From Porodaedalea pini (Eukaryota > Basidiomycota > Agaricomycetes > Hymenochaetales > Hymenochaetaceae): a stretch of DNA of 64,000 nucleotides. The notes under the pieces were generated by a model, which was given only the letters and a program-made list of their open reading frames with translations, searched no databases and was not told where the DNA came from. Position 1 is the first letter of the stretch, and each line of letters opens with the position of its first letter. Below are positions 36,192 to 48,176 of the stretch, one piece after another. The stretch covers positions 310,001-374,000 of the forward strand of contig NBAY01000010.1 of assembly GCA_002794775.1 (NCBI GenBank). Reading direction: 5' to 3'. A program made the position numbers and the translations under genes.

Positions 36192-36534
36192 GATGCAAGT
36201 GGCTTAGGTCGATAGCTGACACTGGCTTGCTTCTTGCGCAACCGACCCAGAACGGAGAACGTAGAAACCACGCAGAAGCGCATGCCTTCAGCATGCATTC
36301 AAGTCTTCGCTGAACAGCATAGACAGACGGCAAGCGACGGGAAGAAACCCTAATTTCGTGAACCAGGTCAGAAGACAGATTCGATTGATTATAAGTAGAA
36401 GGAAGCACCTTTGTATTCAGATCTATCATTGAGAAGCAAAAGTATCGAAGTTTACTCAACAGATATGAACAGAAGCTCTAGAGCTCCAGGTCGTAACATG
36501 CGGTACTAATAAAGATAAGACAAGAAGAGACAGT
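36192..36534. other. Spacer holding the hexosaminidase promoter
   Basis: About 340 bases between the hexosaminidase ATG (36191) and the 3' end of the WD40 gene. No TATA box or other clear motif is seen. Confidence 0.35.
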
Positions 36535-39500
36535 CTAGGTGCTGAAAGTAAACACTGCATCGCGTATTTGTACTTGGACACTCCTGTCGGATGGCCATTT
36601 GAAGCTGACTTGCTTCAAGGCTGCCTCTACCGTGAGCGTTGCTGTATGACAAGCATGAGATCCGTATATCTTTCCAGAAGGAATTTTGAACACAGTACCG
36701 TGCTCCTGAAGTACGAAGCTCAGAGTCTTGTATGGATCGGACCCGCTTCGTCCTTGCCTTGGTGGAGCTCCAGGGTGGAAGAAGCTCGTGAAGCTCGTGC
36801 CGACCTTCCACACAAGGAGGACGCTTTCCTCGACGGAAAGCGTGACCATTCTCCGACCGTCAGGTGAGAAGCTTATGCCGGCAAGCCGCTTCCGATGTCC
36901 TTCGAGAACATACAGGCGCGTGGCCGTTTTGAGATCATACATGATAACAGCTCCTTCGTTCGTGCCAACAGCAAGCCGTTGACTGCCAGCATGAAAGTCG
37001 AGCGTGGGGAAACTGAACAACTGTATATTAGCTATTGTTTCCAAGTGCAAGAACGAAAATATCACTAACGTCTGCACGACTAGGGCAATAATTTCCGTCA
37101 CGGAGTCTAAAACAGCCTCGCGCTCTGCATTCTGGCCCGGGTCTAAGGATTTAACCACAGCTTCCATCAGGCGGGCAAGTTCGGATACAGAACTAAGGGT
37201 TTCTATGGGCGCATAGTCAGACTCGCCTCCTTGTGTGAGAGACAACCCACTTTTCGAATTAAAAATGCGATGATCTGTAGCACGGATTTGCTATACTCAA
37301 TCGACCTCGGATGAAGAATGTCCAACGACAGCGTTGTCACAAACAGGGGACTGTTGCTTGAAGCAATTTGTAGAACAGCCATACGTGCATATGGGCCTGG
37401 ATTTCTGGTAGATATCGCATCCTTACGAGATGTAGTGGCAAGAATGAAGAGCGAGCGAAGCGCCTCCATGGCGTCGAAGTGCTGCTGCCAGATTTCAAAA
37501 CCTCGGGAGCACAAGTCGATGGCGAGCACGCGGTGCGGAGACGTGTCATCATTGAAATAAATCGTGACGGACTTTGCAACGTCTGAAAGTGTCCTATACC
37601 ACTCATCAGCTTCATGTACTTTTAGATACTAAGGTACTCACGTTGATGATAGCAGTGTATATTTTTCTGTAGCAATATTTCCGCATATACTAAGTGCCAG
37701 AGCTGCTTTGGCAGATTGTCTCTGATCTTCCGGGAGAAGACAAGGTACTTATATCACCCAGTTTATAAGCAACTACCGGCCAAGTGATCTGAGCACAATG
37801 CTTACATTTATGTTGCCACTTCTCCACAACTACACTGATATCATCATCCGGCAGCCTAGCTATCTCATTTTCAAAGAGATGTTTTGCAGCGGATCGGATG
37901 TCGCCGACTTCGTATAACGTCAACAACAGAAATCATTTGGTTGTCTCAGTGAGCTCACCTGCCGATTCGTTCCAGTAGTAGGCTAGAATGGCTAAGCTGG
38001 GCGCCTGATAACTTGAACCAACCAGCAAGGGCAGCGATAGCGTATATAATGATAACATCGCATTAACAGGCCCTTCAAACCCTGGCTGTCTGTAAGTATG
38101 ATAGTGCTTATAATCCAGGAAAACCACAGACCTCCGGCTGTTGACAATGCGTTAAGGAGCGCTACAATGGTCAGCAGTCGCACAGCAGTGATTTCCGGCG
38201 AAATTTGCCATATAGCTTGAGAAGACTCAAGGCAGAATGACTGGTAGTTGAGCTGAACACTGGTGGAGACGCGTCAGTCATTTAGATGCGAGTCTTATCA
38301 GCTGCTCTCACTCGAATGACCCCGAGGCCGTATTTGCGCTGGCAGTCCCCAACCCAGGAAGGTCAGATAACAAGCGGTCTAGATGGTCGTCTAGGCCTGG
38401 TGTATGTAGTACAGCCAACAGTGCCTTCAAATGGTCAGGTTTGACTTGTTCAGTAGGCTTTGTGACTGCATTTTGCGCATAATCTGAGGCGGACCGGATG
38501 AGCACTCAAACGCAGTAACGGAGAATAAAACCACTAGCCATCTAGTATGCCTCGGACGTCGAAAAGAGACACAGGGGCTATAGAAGGGTAGCTGATTAGC
38601 AACAAGATCTTTATGCGGGTGAGAATATTACGAACGCGGATCGCCACATGCTGTCGATTTGTTCAGAGCCGATAAAGAAGGTCTCGGGCATCCAGAGCAC
38701 CTGTCTTCAATATCTCTTTGCATTGAGCAGACATATTAGAAATGAAAGGCAGTGAAGAAATGCAAATAAACTGCTCACGTTGTGAACCAGCCTCCTTGTG
38801 CGAGCATCTCCGCTGCCTTCTCCGAGCTCATTGAGCGCCAGAATTCCCGTGTTTTAACATCCCAGAGGCGCGCGCGCCCATCTACATAGAAGAGCATGAG
38901 GTTATCCGAGCCAAGACAGAGCGTTTGTAACCGCGCGGGTGAGCCCGGAATCAGGTACAAGCTGCATTCACGAATAGCAGCGTTAGCACGAGCGATATGA
39001 GAAGGGAAACGCGACGCACAAGTTAATGCCGTCGACGACTATAACGGCAATGGTACCGTCGCTAGAGATGCATAGACAGCAGCCACGCAATCGACCAGTA
39101 GCATCATCCTCAAGCTGAACGACGTGAGCGAGGGGTTCGGTGAATATTACCCATCGAGCTTGGAGCTTTAGCGTACTGAAGCAAGATAATCAGATTTTCT
39201 GTTCGCATCCAAGACCAGTCAATTTTCTACCTGAGGTCCCAGAAGTTGACTGACCCGTCATCTCCCCCGCCTATCACTAGACGCTGACCTGTCCTTGCGT
39301 TTTCAACGACAAACAGGCTCAAAATGGCGCAATTAATTTTGTCAACTGCCGGATCCAGCTTACTATTTTGCGGGCAGATAAGCTTGTTGACGGACAATTT
39401 GCCCAGGCAACCATCATCTAGCATTTGTTCAGTTTATGATTCATCACAGGAAATGGATGTAGCCCACCATAGCCTACGATGATAGAAGCTAGCTGGATGG

Positions 39501-41706
39501 GCAAAGTAGCAGTGATATTCCGAGGTAAAGAGGCCTTTGCAAGAGTTGGAGTTGGAGCAGACCAGATAGGCACGGATTTCTCCTGAAGCGTACCCTTCAA
39601 GCTACACTGAGGCAGAAGAGTGATCTGCTGACTATCGGCGCCCAATGATATGGAAAGACGTTGCTGGCATCCATGTTGCGCAGAGCAGATAACACTTTTG
39701 CTAGATAAAGGAATGGACGAAAGTAAGGACGTCCTAGAAAATAACTGAGCAAAAATATAATTCTGAAGCCATTGTATGGCTTACGTGGTATGCAATGGCT
39801 TCCCTTTAACAGATTCGGAACTCCAATTGGCCGTGGCATCAGGCAGACCGTACGTCTCGACTCTGTCCTGAAGCCGAATGATTAGAAGCTTAAACCAGAC
39901 TATTATACTGAGAAACGAACCACGAAGATCAGTTGGACATTGTTCAAGTCAAGCCATTCGGCACTCGTCAGTCCTGTTTGCAAGGGAATCACGCTCCGCA
40001 TCAAAATACCGCTATCACGCAAGGTGAAAGCCTACAACAATATCAATAGATATAAATGCCTCGTTGCTTCATAGTAATCATGCACTTACAAGGAGCTCAT
40101 CCGCCGACCATGCGATGCCTAAGGATGCCTTGTCGACTAGCCTGATTTTTAGACCTCTGACTGCCCCTGTCAAAGGCAACTTTCCGGCTCCATGGCCCAA
40201 TCGCAAGTCGATTCGCGAAGAACCTTGGTCTAACCCGTCAGCTTGAGAGTGATGTTCATCTCGCGACAATAAATTGCGAATAGACTGGGGCACATTAAGA
40301 CCAGTTGATGAAGTTGAGAAGTCATGTCGCGTAATCCTCGTAGATTGGGCAGCTACCGAAGGTGGAAGCAACGCGAGCGTGCGCACAATGAGCATTGAAT
40401 TGCTGTCGACTTGGTAGATCTTAATGATGCCTGGCCGTCGAGTTCAGGCATGGCAAACCTAAAAACATGTACAATGTCCACTTACGAGAAGCATCTTGAC
40501 AGACTGCAATACCTTCGGTGCATCCTTCAAGCACTAAATCGCCGATCTTGGACAGAGCCGTCTCCCCAAACTCGTGCTCTCTTACATCGCTAAGTTCATA
40601 AACGGTAATGCGTGTCTTGTCGTCTGTTTCGCCGCTATCGAGTGCAATGGTACGATCATCTGCTTTCCCGATTGCAACGACGATAAAGGACTTGATGAAA
40701 ATAAGTATTTGAAATTATATCGGATAAACACACTTACATCGTTAATTTGAGTGGTATGTAGGGAATGCCAAGTCCATAGAACCTGAGAGCCCGTACCATG
40801 GGACATCACGATGGTCTTAAAGGATACGGGAACCGCGCCTGGCTCTGCAGAGACAATACATGTACCGTCTATGCTCTTGAACAAAGATACCTTTCTATAT
40901 TGTCTGAGTGACCGAAACGACATGTGAAAAGCAACTCACCCAGACTCTTGAAGGGATAGGAAAAGCTCTCCCTCTTCCAAAACATTCAAAGAGACAACGG
41001 AGTGCTCAGACCCAAAGTCACGAGGAATGATGCGGGTCCGCATAAGGAGCTGTTTGTGGTAGCAGGATATGCTGCTTGGCCCCAAGGTTGGCGAAAGCGG
41101 AGGAGAAAGCATGGTTGTGGATGATTCGACAGAGGCAATTGAGCGAGTATCATCGAAACGACGAGAAGGTAAATCATATCCAAGTGCAAGTGACGATCGA
41201 GGTGACCTGTCCTTCATTTCTTTCACCGCTCGTTCCGAAATCATGACCTTCATCCGTTCCTGCTCGTCCTCGAAATCTACGAAGTTCTTCGGGGCCTCCA
41301 CTTGCTCCTTCGACAATCCTGAGACAGCGCGCGACTTCGATGACGAGCTGACGGCGAGGTTGGTCTTAGACCCCGACGGGGAAGCATTGCGAGAGCGGGA
41401 AAGGGAAAGATGAGGGGGATGTCGGTAAGGCGGATGGGAAGCTTCGCTGCCTGCAGAAAAACGACGCTTGGCTACTGTTGACTTTCGTCTCGCAGGTTTA
41501 GAAAGGTCCGGGAGGAAAACATATATGCTGCCATCTGAACAACCTACGACAGCACCCCACGGAGGCTTCCTTGACAGACCGTCGATGTCTGCATCGTGAT
41601 CCAAGTCCTCGAAACCCCAAGACGCCAGTGTGGTCGGCTCTGACTTTATGGCAAAGGTGCGGCGTTCCTTCGCCTGAAACGATAACGCGATATTCAAGCT
41701 CGCCAT
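36535..41706 (-). CDS. WDR7/rabconnectin-3-beta-like WD40 protein
   Basis: A very large WD40 protein (of the order of 1400 residues) with many short introns. It starts at the ATG at 41706 (MASLNIALSFQAKERRTFAI); a stop codon precedes it in frame. N-terminal WD40-like blocks include PPWGAVVGCSDGSIYVFLPD, then a Ser-rich insert. A central block reads RTGQRLVIGGGDDGSVNFWD and another FYVDGRARLWDVKTREFWRS. A helical middle region lies at 37200-38500. C-terminal repeats read FHAGSQRLAVGTNEGAVIMY and GHRKRLAGISFSPDGRRMV, then SVEESVLLVWKVG. The order of N-terminal repeats, long helical region and C-terminal repeats ending in a lone WD pair is that of WDR7. In animals this partners DMXL proteins to assemble V-ATPase; the role here is inferred. 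Exon joins in the centre are approximate. Confidence 0.75.
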
Positions 41707-41943
41707 GGTTTACTGAGGCAGCGTCTTCTTTTCCCTTAGGTGATAGAACGCAAGTGCCACTAGGCGTTGGACTGTAAACGGGCCGAAATGCCAAGCTCCT
41801 CTAAGGTTTAGTAGCTGTTTGAGTTTGGAGAGCGTGCATGGTCATGGTCAGAGTTAATGTTAAAAGTATGACACACAAACGCGTCCTGACGCGCTCTGCT
41901 TGTTTACGACCTCCATGGTCATGTCGTGACGACGGCACTCTGA
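41707..41943. promoter_or_regulatory. Shared divergent promoter region
   Basis: A 237-bp gap separates the ATG codons of the WD40 gene (minus) and the coiled-coil gene (plus), so both start from the same short region. No TATA box is obvious. A short AATGTTAAAA tract and a TGACACAC motif lie mid-gap. Confidence 0.5.
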
Positions 41944-43277
41944 ATGGACCTCGACTGGTCACCCGACGACTTCTCAAGCTCAATACAAAGGGATGATTCT
42001 CAGGCTGGTCCCAGCACGGGGATGCATGCCTCGCCTGGAGCAGCGCCCCCGCCGACATCAATAAAACCCTCGAACGGGTTGTTCGCCATCGACGATTTCG
42101 ACTTCGAAGCGCTGATAGAAATTCTTGGCACGAATGGAGAGGGAGACAAAGGCAAGGGCAAAGAGAGGAATGGGGCGTTGGAAGACTTGCGGCTAATGCA
42201 AACTTCGGAACAACGGGCGCAACATAATGCTGTTTTCTCCGTGGCTCAGGCTACTCGCAGTCCACGCAGCCCGGTTCCTCTTGGGACAGAGGACAGGGTG
42301 CCGCTCACGGCTGCAAGGCCCTCCTCAGAGCCCGTCTTACCTCCGCCATCCAATGCGAAAGGTCCGGAAGAGCCTGCCATTCCTTGCAACCCTACAGCAT
42401 CTGGGCCACCACCATTGGCCGTTGAGCAAATCCCGCCGCTAGCCCGTATACCTAGAACCTTAAGTCCAGGTACATCTCGACCTACCGGAAAGCTGGGTTC
42501 GCAAGAGAGAGCAAAGACGACAGTATGTCTAGTATTTCGCTTACCATAATGCGCAGTCTGAACAAGCTCAACAGGCTAAGCCGGGCTTCACACAATTGAA
42601 GGAGCAGTTCGGAGCATCTGTGTCAGAGGCGAATGGTCAAGTGATAGATTTACGAAGTCGCATCCAAATTCTCAAAGACGAGGTCAAGGAGTTTGCACCT
42701 CACCTTTACCGGAGAGCTTTCGATATTCCAGATGACCAGGCTCAACGTCGCTCCGACGAGGATTTGCGTCTCCCTGAAGCCAGGAGGCATACCAATGCAA
42801 AGGAGAAAGGGAAAGATGATTCATCGCGTCGTCCAGAAAACGGGGAACTTCGCAAATCAGAACTTGAAGTTATCTCAGCTCTAAGCGAGGAAGAGGCGAA
42901 GAGCGCACTTGTTGTAAGCTTATGCGGACGTCATGGAACTAAAACTTTTCTCTCTAACCAAACTCTCCTAGAATATCTGCCGGACACTGCGTATCAATCC
43001 CTCGAACCTCGTCGCTTCTTCTACGCATATCCAAGTTCACGATCTTCCCGTCCCTCCATCCAACCTATCCGACTTAACTAGAGCCCTGCAGCTAGTGTCC
43101 GACGTGGACGAGCTGGTATGGAGAAACACTAACAGGCGCGATTTGCAGTCGAGGCCTGCAAACGGTCAGACTCCACACAACATCTACGATGAGGACAATA
43201 TCCAGGCTATCTTGGATCGAGTGCGTCTCTGGGAGCGCACCGCCAGGTCACGGGTCGGACGGCGGTCTGGCGTCTGA
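41944..43277 (+). CDS. Coiled-coil protein of unknown function
   Basis: About 350 residues in four exons. The N-terminal 190 residues are acidic then Pro/Ser-rich (LFAIDDFDFEALIEILGTNG, then PSSEPVLPPPSNAKGPEEP). After an intron ending GCGCAG, a heptad-like segment reads SEQAQQAKPGFTQLKEQFGA, then DLRSRIQILKDEVKEF. Further on are ELEVISALSEEEAKSALV and, after two small introns, VSDVDELVWRNTNRRDLQSR. The end is DNIQAILDRVRLWERTARSR. The final intron acceptor at CCCTGCAG keeps the frame. No family recognised; DELVWR plus the C-terminal helix and the gene's pairing with WDR7 may hint at a trafficking or chromatin adaptor, but that is a guess. Confidence 0.65.
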
Positions 43278-44329
43278 GATCCGAACTTCTCAGCAACTTG
43301 TGCTTCCCCTCACAACGCATGCGCAAACACGTTCAATCACTCGGAATTGCACGCCTCTCGACGATGGGACGGCATAGCACTTTACTCCGTCATTGTCGCT
43401 ACCGGAATGCCGGATAACGTGAGTTTCTTGCCTTACCTTTTCGCAAGTGCTGACTGCGTTTTCAAAGAAATCTATGCTCCACCGCCGCTTGCATACCTTT
43501 TGCGAAATGTGTTAATGCTGTAACAACACAAAGGGTATTCGCTTAATTCTCGTGCAGAGAAGGCTCATTGACTGATCTTGGCTGTAGACTAAACTCTTGT
43601 TTTGACTAGCTCACGCAGTGTTCGCTTTGAGGTATAGTTTACGAACATTAGAATATCGTGAGACAATTCCAAATGAAGTAATTTTCAGCATCTGTGCCGT
43701 GAGAACCAGCGCGTTCACTTCACATTGATGGTCACAGCCGCCTCTTTTGTTCCTTCAAGTTACGACCATTGGCCTTCCTATCAACATGTTCGGCTCTGTG
43801 GACGAAGTGGTCTCTAAGGCCTGCTATGCAAAGCGTGCATGGAGAGGCCATGGCACATCATGAATTCTTACTAGTACTGCTATGCTTCTCAGCACACGGG
43901 AGTTAATCTGGCACATAAACAACGCGTCTTTTGTCTTTCTCGTTGCTCTGTCACACTTCGAACTAATATAAGACACGCGCTGTGATTCTCATCATGGCCG
44001 ATTTGATTCCGTGATTGTGCCCACTCTTCACCTCTATTGTCTCGTCCAGCCTCGACTTGCACATAGAGACGCAGACAACAAGACCAGAGGTGTCTGAAAT
44101 ACACCATGGCTGCGCGGCGCCTGACAGAGACCCATATAATAGCATGCTGGCGGCGCTGGTTGTCAGGCCTCCTTTCCTCATCAAAGGACTCCCTTGTCCT
44201 TGCACTGCTGTTGAACGAGCCAAGCGCTCTGCCGATAGCTTATAATCTCTTGCACGACCCTCAGACTGCTGGCAGTCCTTGTCTCTTTTACGATCCAGAC
44301 ATACTCACGAACTTGACACGAAAAAGATC
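43278..44329. other. Intergenic, nothing recognised
   Basis: About 1.05 kb. Only short frames of low interest; the longest, in the last 300 bases, precede the 44330 gene and are likely its 5' UTR. Confidence 0.4.
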
Positions 44330-44896
44330 ATGGCCCCTACGCTCTATGCCATTTACTCTGGATCTCCGGACATTAACCTGAGCTCGAGAGCCGAAAGTGA
44401 TTCGAACTTCCACTCGACGCCCGTGGAGGCCGTCGTCGTTCCGGTCGTCCTTCTCATCGGTGAGTTCGTTTGATACAGCTTCCCTAGAAGTGAGTGACAC
44501 GTTCTCATTCTATGCGCAGTCATACTGGTTGCCGCAGCCATAATCTCCATTTTCTCTTATTGGAGGCGAAGGAACGACCGCGACCGGCTCCTCAAGGCCG
44601 CAACGCCAAAGGCGTCCCGCAAGCTCATTCCCGAGTGGCTGAGCAATTGGATGGGTTCCGCGAATGCCAAGCCTATGAACGCTCAGGATGCTGAACCGGG
44701 CTCAAGGAACACAGGCCTCGACAGCCTCGACAACTTGTCCAAACCCGGCGCTACAAGCCTCGCTGGCGAAAGCTCCGACGCCATCGCGCTACGCCCCGTC
44801 TCGGTGTATCTCCCACCGCATCCTCTAACGGTGCACAACCCGCACGACAGACACGCGGGCGTACGACCGAAGATGATCGGCGTTCAGTTCGGGTGA
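44330..44896 (+). CDS. Single-pass membrane protein, short
   Basis: About 168 residues, two exons, starting at the ATG at 44330 (MAPTLYAIYSGSPDINLSSR). A short Ser-rich lumenal part is followed by one transmembrane helix, VVVPVVLLIVILVAAAIISI, cut by a phase-1 intron after the Ile-coding ATC. A basic stop-transfer patch (FSYWRRRNDRDRLLK) and a Ser/Pro-rich cytosolic tail follow, ending PKMIGVQFG. Type I or III topology is suggested; there is no cleavable signal. A gene with the same plan and the same intron phase in the helix lies 1.3 kb downstream. No family recognised. Confidence 0.6.
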
Positions 44897-46227
44897 ATCC
44901 TTGGTGTGCACTTCCGGACCCTTAGGCGCACGCCGCAAGTCCACGCTATCCGAGGTGAGCTTCCGGCTCCTGCTGGGACCTCTTCTATCCCGCTTCCTCC
45001 GCTGAAGAAAAGCATTTTCTAGATGCCAGTCGCTTCCATTCTTCCCATAACGCACCTTTCGCCCGATCACGACGCTGCACCCATGTCTCAGACGATCTCT
45101 TCTGCATCTCGATCTTCCCGCTTGCTTTCGGTTCGATTTTCCGTCCCTACTCTTCTGCATGCTCATCGCTGTACCTCATCGTCGTAATAGTTTCTTGCTG
45201 TACGGGTTTTTTTTCTGTATCTTCCTTCTGACCCTCTCATGCCATATACACTCAGCGCAATCGTGTAATAATATCAGGCTGGGCCTTCATATTTCCAGTT
45301 CACGTTGTATGTACGAGCTTCTTACCGTGTATCCGCTCTCGTCCCTTATGCGCACTTCTTTCTCAATGATCAACTGCCTTCAATCCCGTTCCCGTGAACT
45401 CACAGCCCAAAGATCAGCCCGCGAAACCTCGCATTGGTCTATTTAACGAGAAGCGCCAAGATCTTCGTCTTTACGATTGCAGGGCAGCAGATGGAAGCGG
45501 ACTTTCAAGGGTTTGTCACACCCATTCTTCGCTCCTTCGGGAGACCTGGAAGGTTGGCTTCGCATAGGGAGAGCATTCGATTGGCAGGTAGGCCATTGGG
45601 CAATGATCGTCGGATAACGTCTATTTTCCAAAAGCTGAAGGCGGACCTGACTATCCGCAGAGAGCATTGCACTTTAAAGCAACGCAACGAATCGAAGACG
45701 AGGTCGCTGGACGACAGTGGCCGCATCTGACACTTACGACTGACGTGTCGCTGCAAGTTGTCAAAAGAGGAATACACACAAACCTCTAAAGCCTTTCAAT
45801 CTCCCTTCTTGCACCCGAAAACGTCGCTCTTTCGTTTCTCACTAGCACTAGTAGCAGCGTTCTTCGCGCATCGAAAAGGGGATGTGAAATCCCGAGGAGG
45901 CGAGCGTTGATGTACCACTTTGACGTGTCACACGGCATGGTGGGTCCGCATTCGTGCATGTCGTATACGTGTCCTGTCTTGCGTTATTGCGATGTACTGA
46001 AGCGAAGTTTGTGTATTCTGCGGGTGTGCTAGCGCAAAACGAGTGCTGTGTCCATCCCCGCTTAATATCCGCACGCAGCGACACAAGACACAGAATGCTG
46101 GCTCTTGAGGAAAGACGGCTGCTTTTCTAGGAGCCCGTCCAGTCTTTTTCGATTCGACATCCAGTCATTTGTCCTTTCCCTCCCTTTTCCTTGTGGTTTT
46201 CAATCCACAACGGCCATAACGCCAAAA
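44897..46227. other. Intergenic, nothing recognised
   Basis: About 1.3 kb between the two single-pass membrane genes. A pyrimidine-rich segment (45160-45260) and several short frames, none with a domain. The last 100 bases are the likely leader of the 46228 gene. Confidence 0.4.
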
Positions 46228-47404
46228 ATGCCTGTCGTTTACGACCGCTTGCATGGAAGAGATGATGCTAACTCGACTTCTGCCGGACCCGGCCAAAGAG
46301 TCAGCATAGACGGAGGCATAGACTCCAAGAGGAACATCATTGCTATGATCCTGGCGACAGGTAAGCATCGTAAGCATTACGGGCTGGAGCTCGTACACTC
46401 ACCATGAGCATCAAGTCCTCTTCATCGTCGTCGTCGTCTTATACCAATACATGTCCATAGTTATGGCACGACACGAGGCGCAGCGACCCAAGACCAGAAC
46501 CAGGCACAGGCGACCGAAGCGCCAGCCCGATGCAACCATGACCAGTCGGTTCTCAGAATTGCTTAAAGGACTAGTGTCCTTCCTCAAGCACATTGTATCG
46601 CCCCCGCCTAAGCCGCCTTCGAACACCTCTAGCTCTGACTCGATGGAGGCCCTCATGAAAATAACGCCGCGTCAACCTCCTAAAATGCGAACCCTCCTCA
46701 ACTTGCCGTGCATGGGCCGTCGAAAAGAGTATTCAAAGTCGAAAAGAGAGGCACGTCGAGTTCTGCGCCCTCTTCTCTTGAACAGCGAAGTCAGGTACGC
46801 GCCGAGGAGTCCCATCGACGAGAAGACCCAACAGCTCCTTCGCTCCCCAGATGCGTTCGCCGAGTTTTCAGACCCCGTACGGAACATGAACTTCGTACGT
46901 GTGCAGACCGAGGTTCAGCGCCGGAAAGAACGGGATGAGATCTGGTTCGAGGAGCCCTTAGATGGACCGGAGAAGCCCATCGTTGCTCGCGTCGCACCGC
47001 TCGCCATTCGCAAGAAATCGAGCTTGTCTAGAGAAGGGGAGGATACGGACAGCAAGCAGGCTCAGCCCACTTCCGTGCGAGTTATTTACCCACCCCGCCC
47101 ATTAGTCGTACCTGCAACGCCGCCGTCTCCTGTTCGCAACCAGCAAAGCCTATTTCTCCACCCTCCCTATTCGCCTCGACAGTTGTCAATCATCCAGGAA
47201 GAGCCAGAGTCCCCCGCTCCCCGTAGTTTCTTCGAGACTGACGACGACGACGACGACGTCAAAACCGAGGTCCGCCAGAAGAGATATCGACTCAGATTTC
47301 CGCTGCCTTCGCCGACGAAGGCTTCCCTTCACGAGGATATAGACGTCTTTTCAATAGGGAGCTTCAGCGATTCGGATGGCTCTAGCGAAGGCTCTGGCCA
47401 CTGA
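46228..47404 (+). CDS. Single-pass membrane protein, longer, acidic tail
   Basis: About 370 residues. Exon 1 (MPVVYDRLHGRDDANSTSAG ... RNIIAMILAT) ends in a phase-1 donor and joins VLFIVVVVLYQYMSIVMARH, so the intron cuts the single transmembrane helix just as in the 44330 gene. A basic segment follows (RHEAQRPKTRTRHRRPKRQP), then a Pro/Ser-rich tail with PPYSPRQLSIIQEEPESPAP. It ends in an acidic stretch (FETDDDDDDVKTEV) and GSFSDSDGSSEGSGH. The ATG is preceded by CCAAAA, a good context. Membrane-anchored, otherwise unrecognised. Confidence 0.65.
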
Positions 47405-48176
47405 TGCCTTCTTGCAGGCATGACTTTATCAGTCTAGAAATTATTTGCCGTCGTTGACGAACTGATTCGATTTTATCTGTAGGCTGGCCATTTTTAACAC
47501 CACCTTTTGTAAACAAAGACAGGGACTCGCCTTCACTACTTCCTTATACTTATTATCTCCTTCGACTCGCTTTTCACCCAGCCGCTCATTTGACATACTG
47601 TCGTTCTTTGATTTTCCCAACCTCTGACAATAAATCCCTGTACTTTTACTTCCTGCTTGATGCTCTATGACAATTGCAAGCTAAGCCACTTGTAGTCTCA
47701 ACAGAGGAGATGTTCAACCAGACATATTTTCCAGGCTCCTGTCCAGGGTGACACCTTCTGCTATTCCCGGGTGACGTGAGAAGCCAGCTCGTCTGAGGTA
47801 GAATCCGCCTAGAAAGAAAAAAAAGGCTGGCAACTCAAGTAATAGTCGCCAGAGCTAAGAGACAGTTGTCTACGACGAGACTGAAGTGATATTTCGATTG
47901 GATTCAATCCATATAGTGTGGTTTCTGAGTTTTAGTGAGCGGCGTTTGTTTTCGGACTGTAGACGTTCGGGGAAACGTGAGGATGAGACCGGCTTCACGC
48001 GCCAGCTAGTCAGACCGGTTCACACACATCGCTTGTGACCACCACAGCGTCGTGCGCACCTACTCTCATTTCCCCCGAGCCTCTCAGAGCACTCGGACTC
48101 GACAGGCGTACTCTCAGTCAACACAGGGTGACGAACTCCTCAAGACGAGCCATAAAGCGTGAAGAGTTGCACTGCG
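47405..48176. other. Intergenic, 3' and 5' flanks only
   Basis: About 770 bases with no gene. The sequence holds an AATAAA at about 47630 (AATAAATCCC), a plausible polyadenylation signal for the 46228 gene, and pyrimidine-rich stretches before the 48177 gene. Confidence 0.4.
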
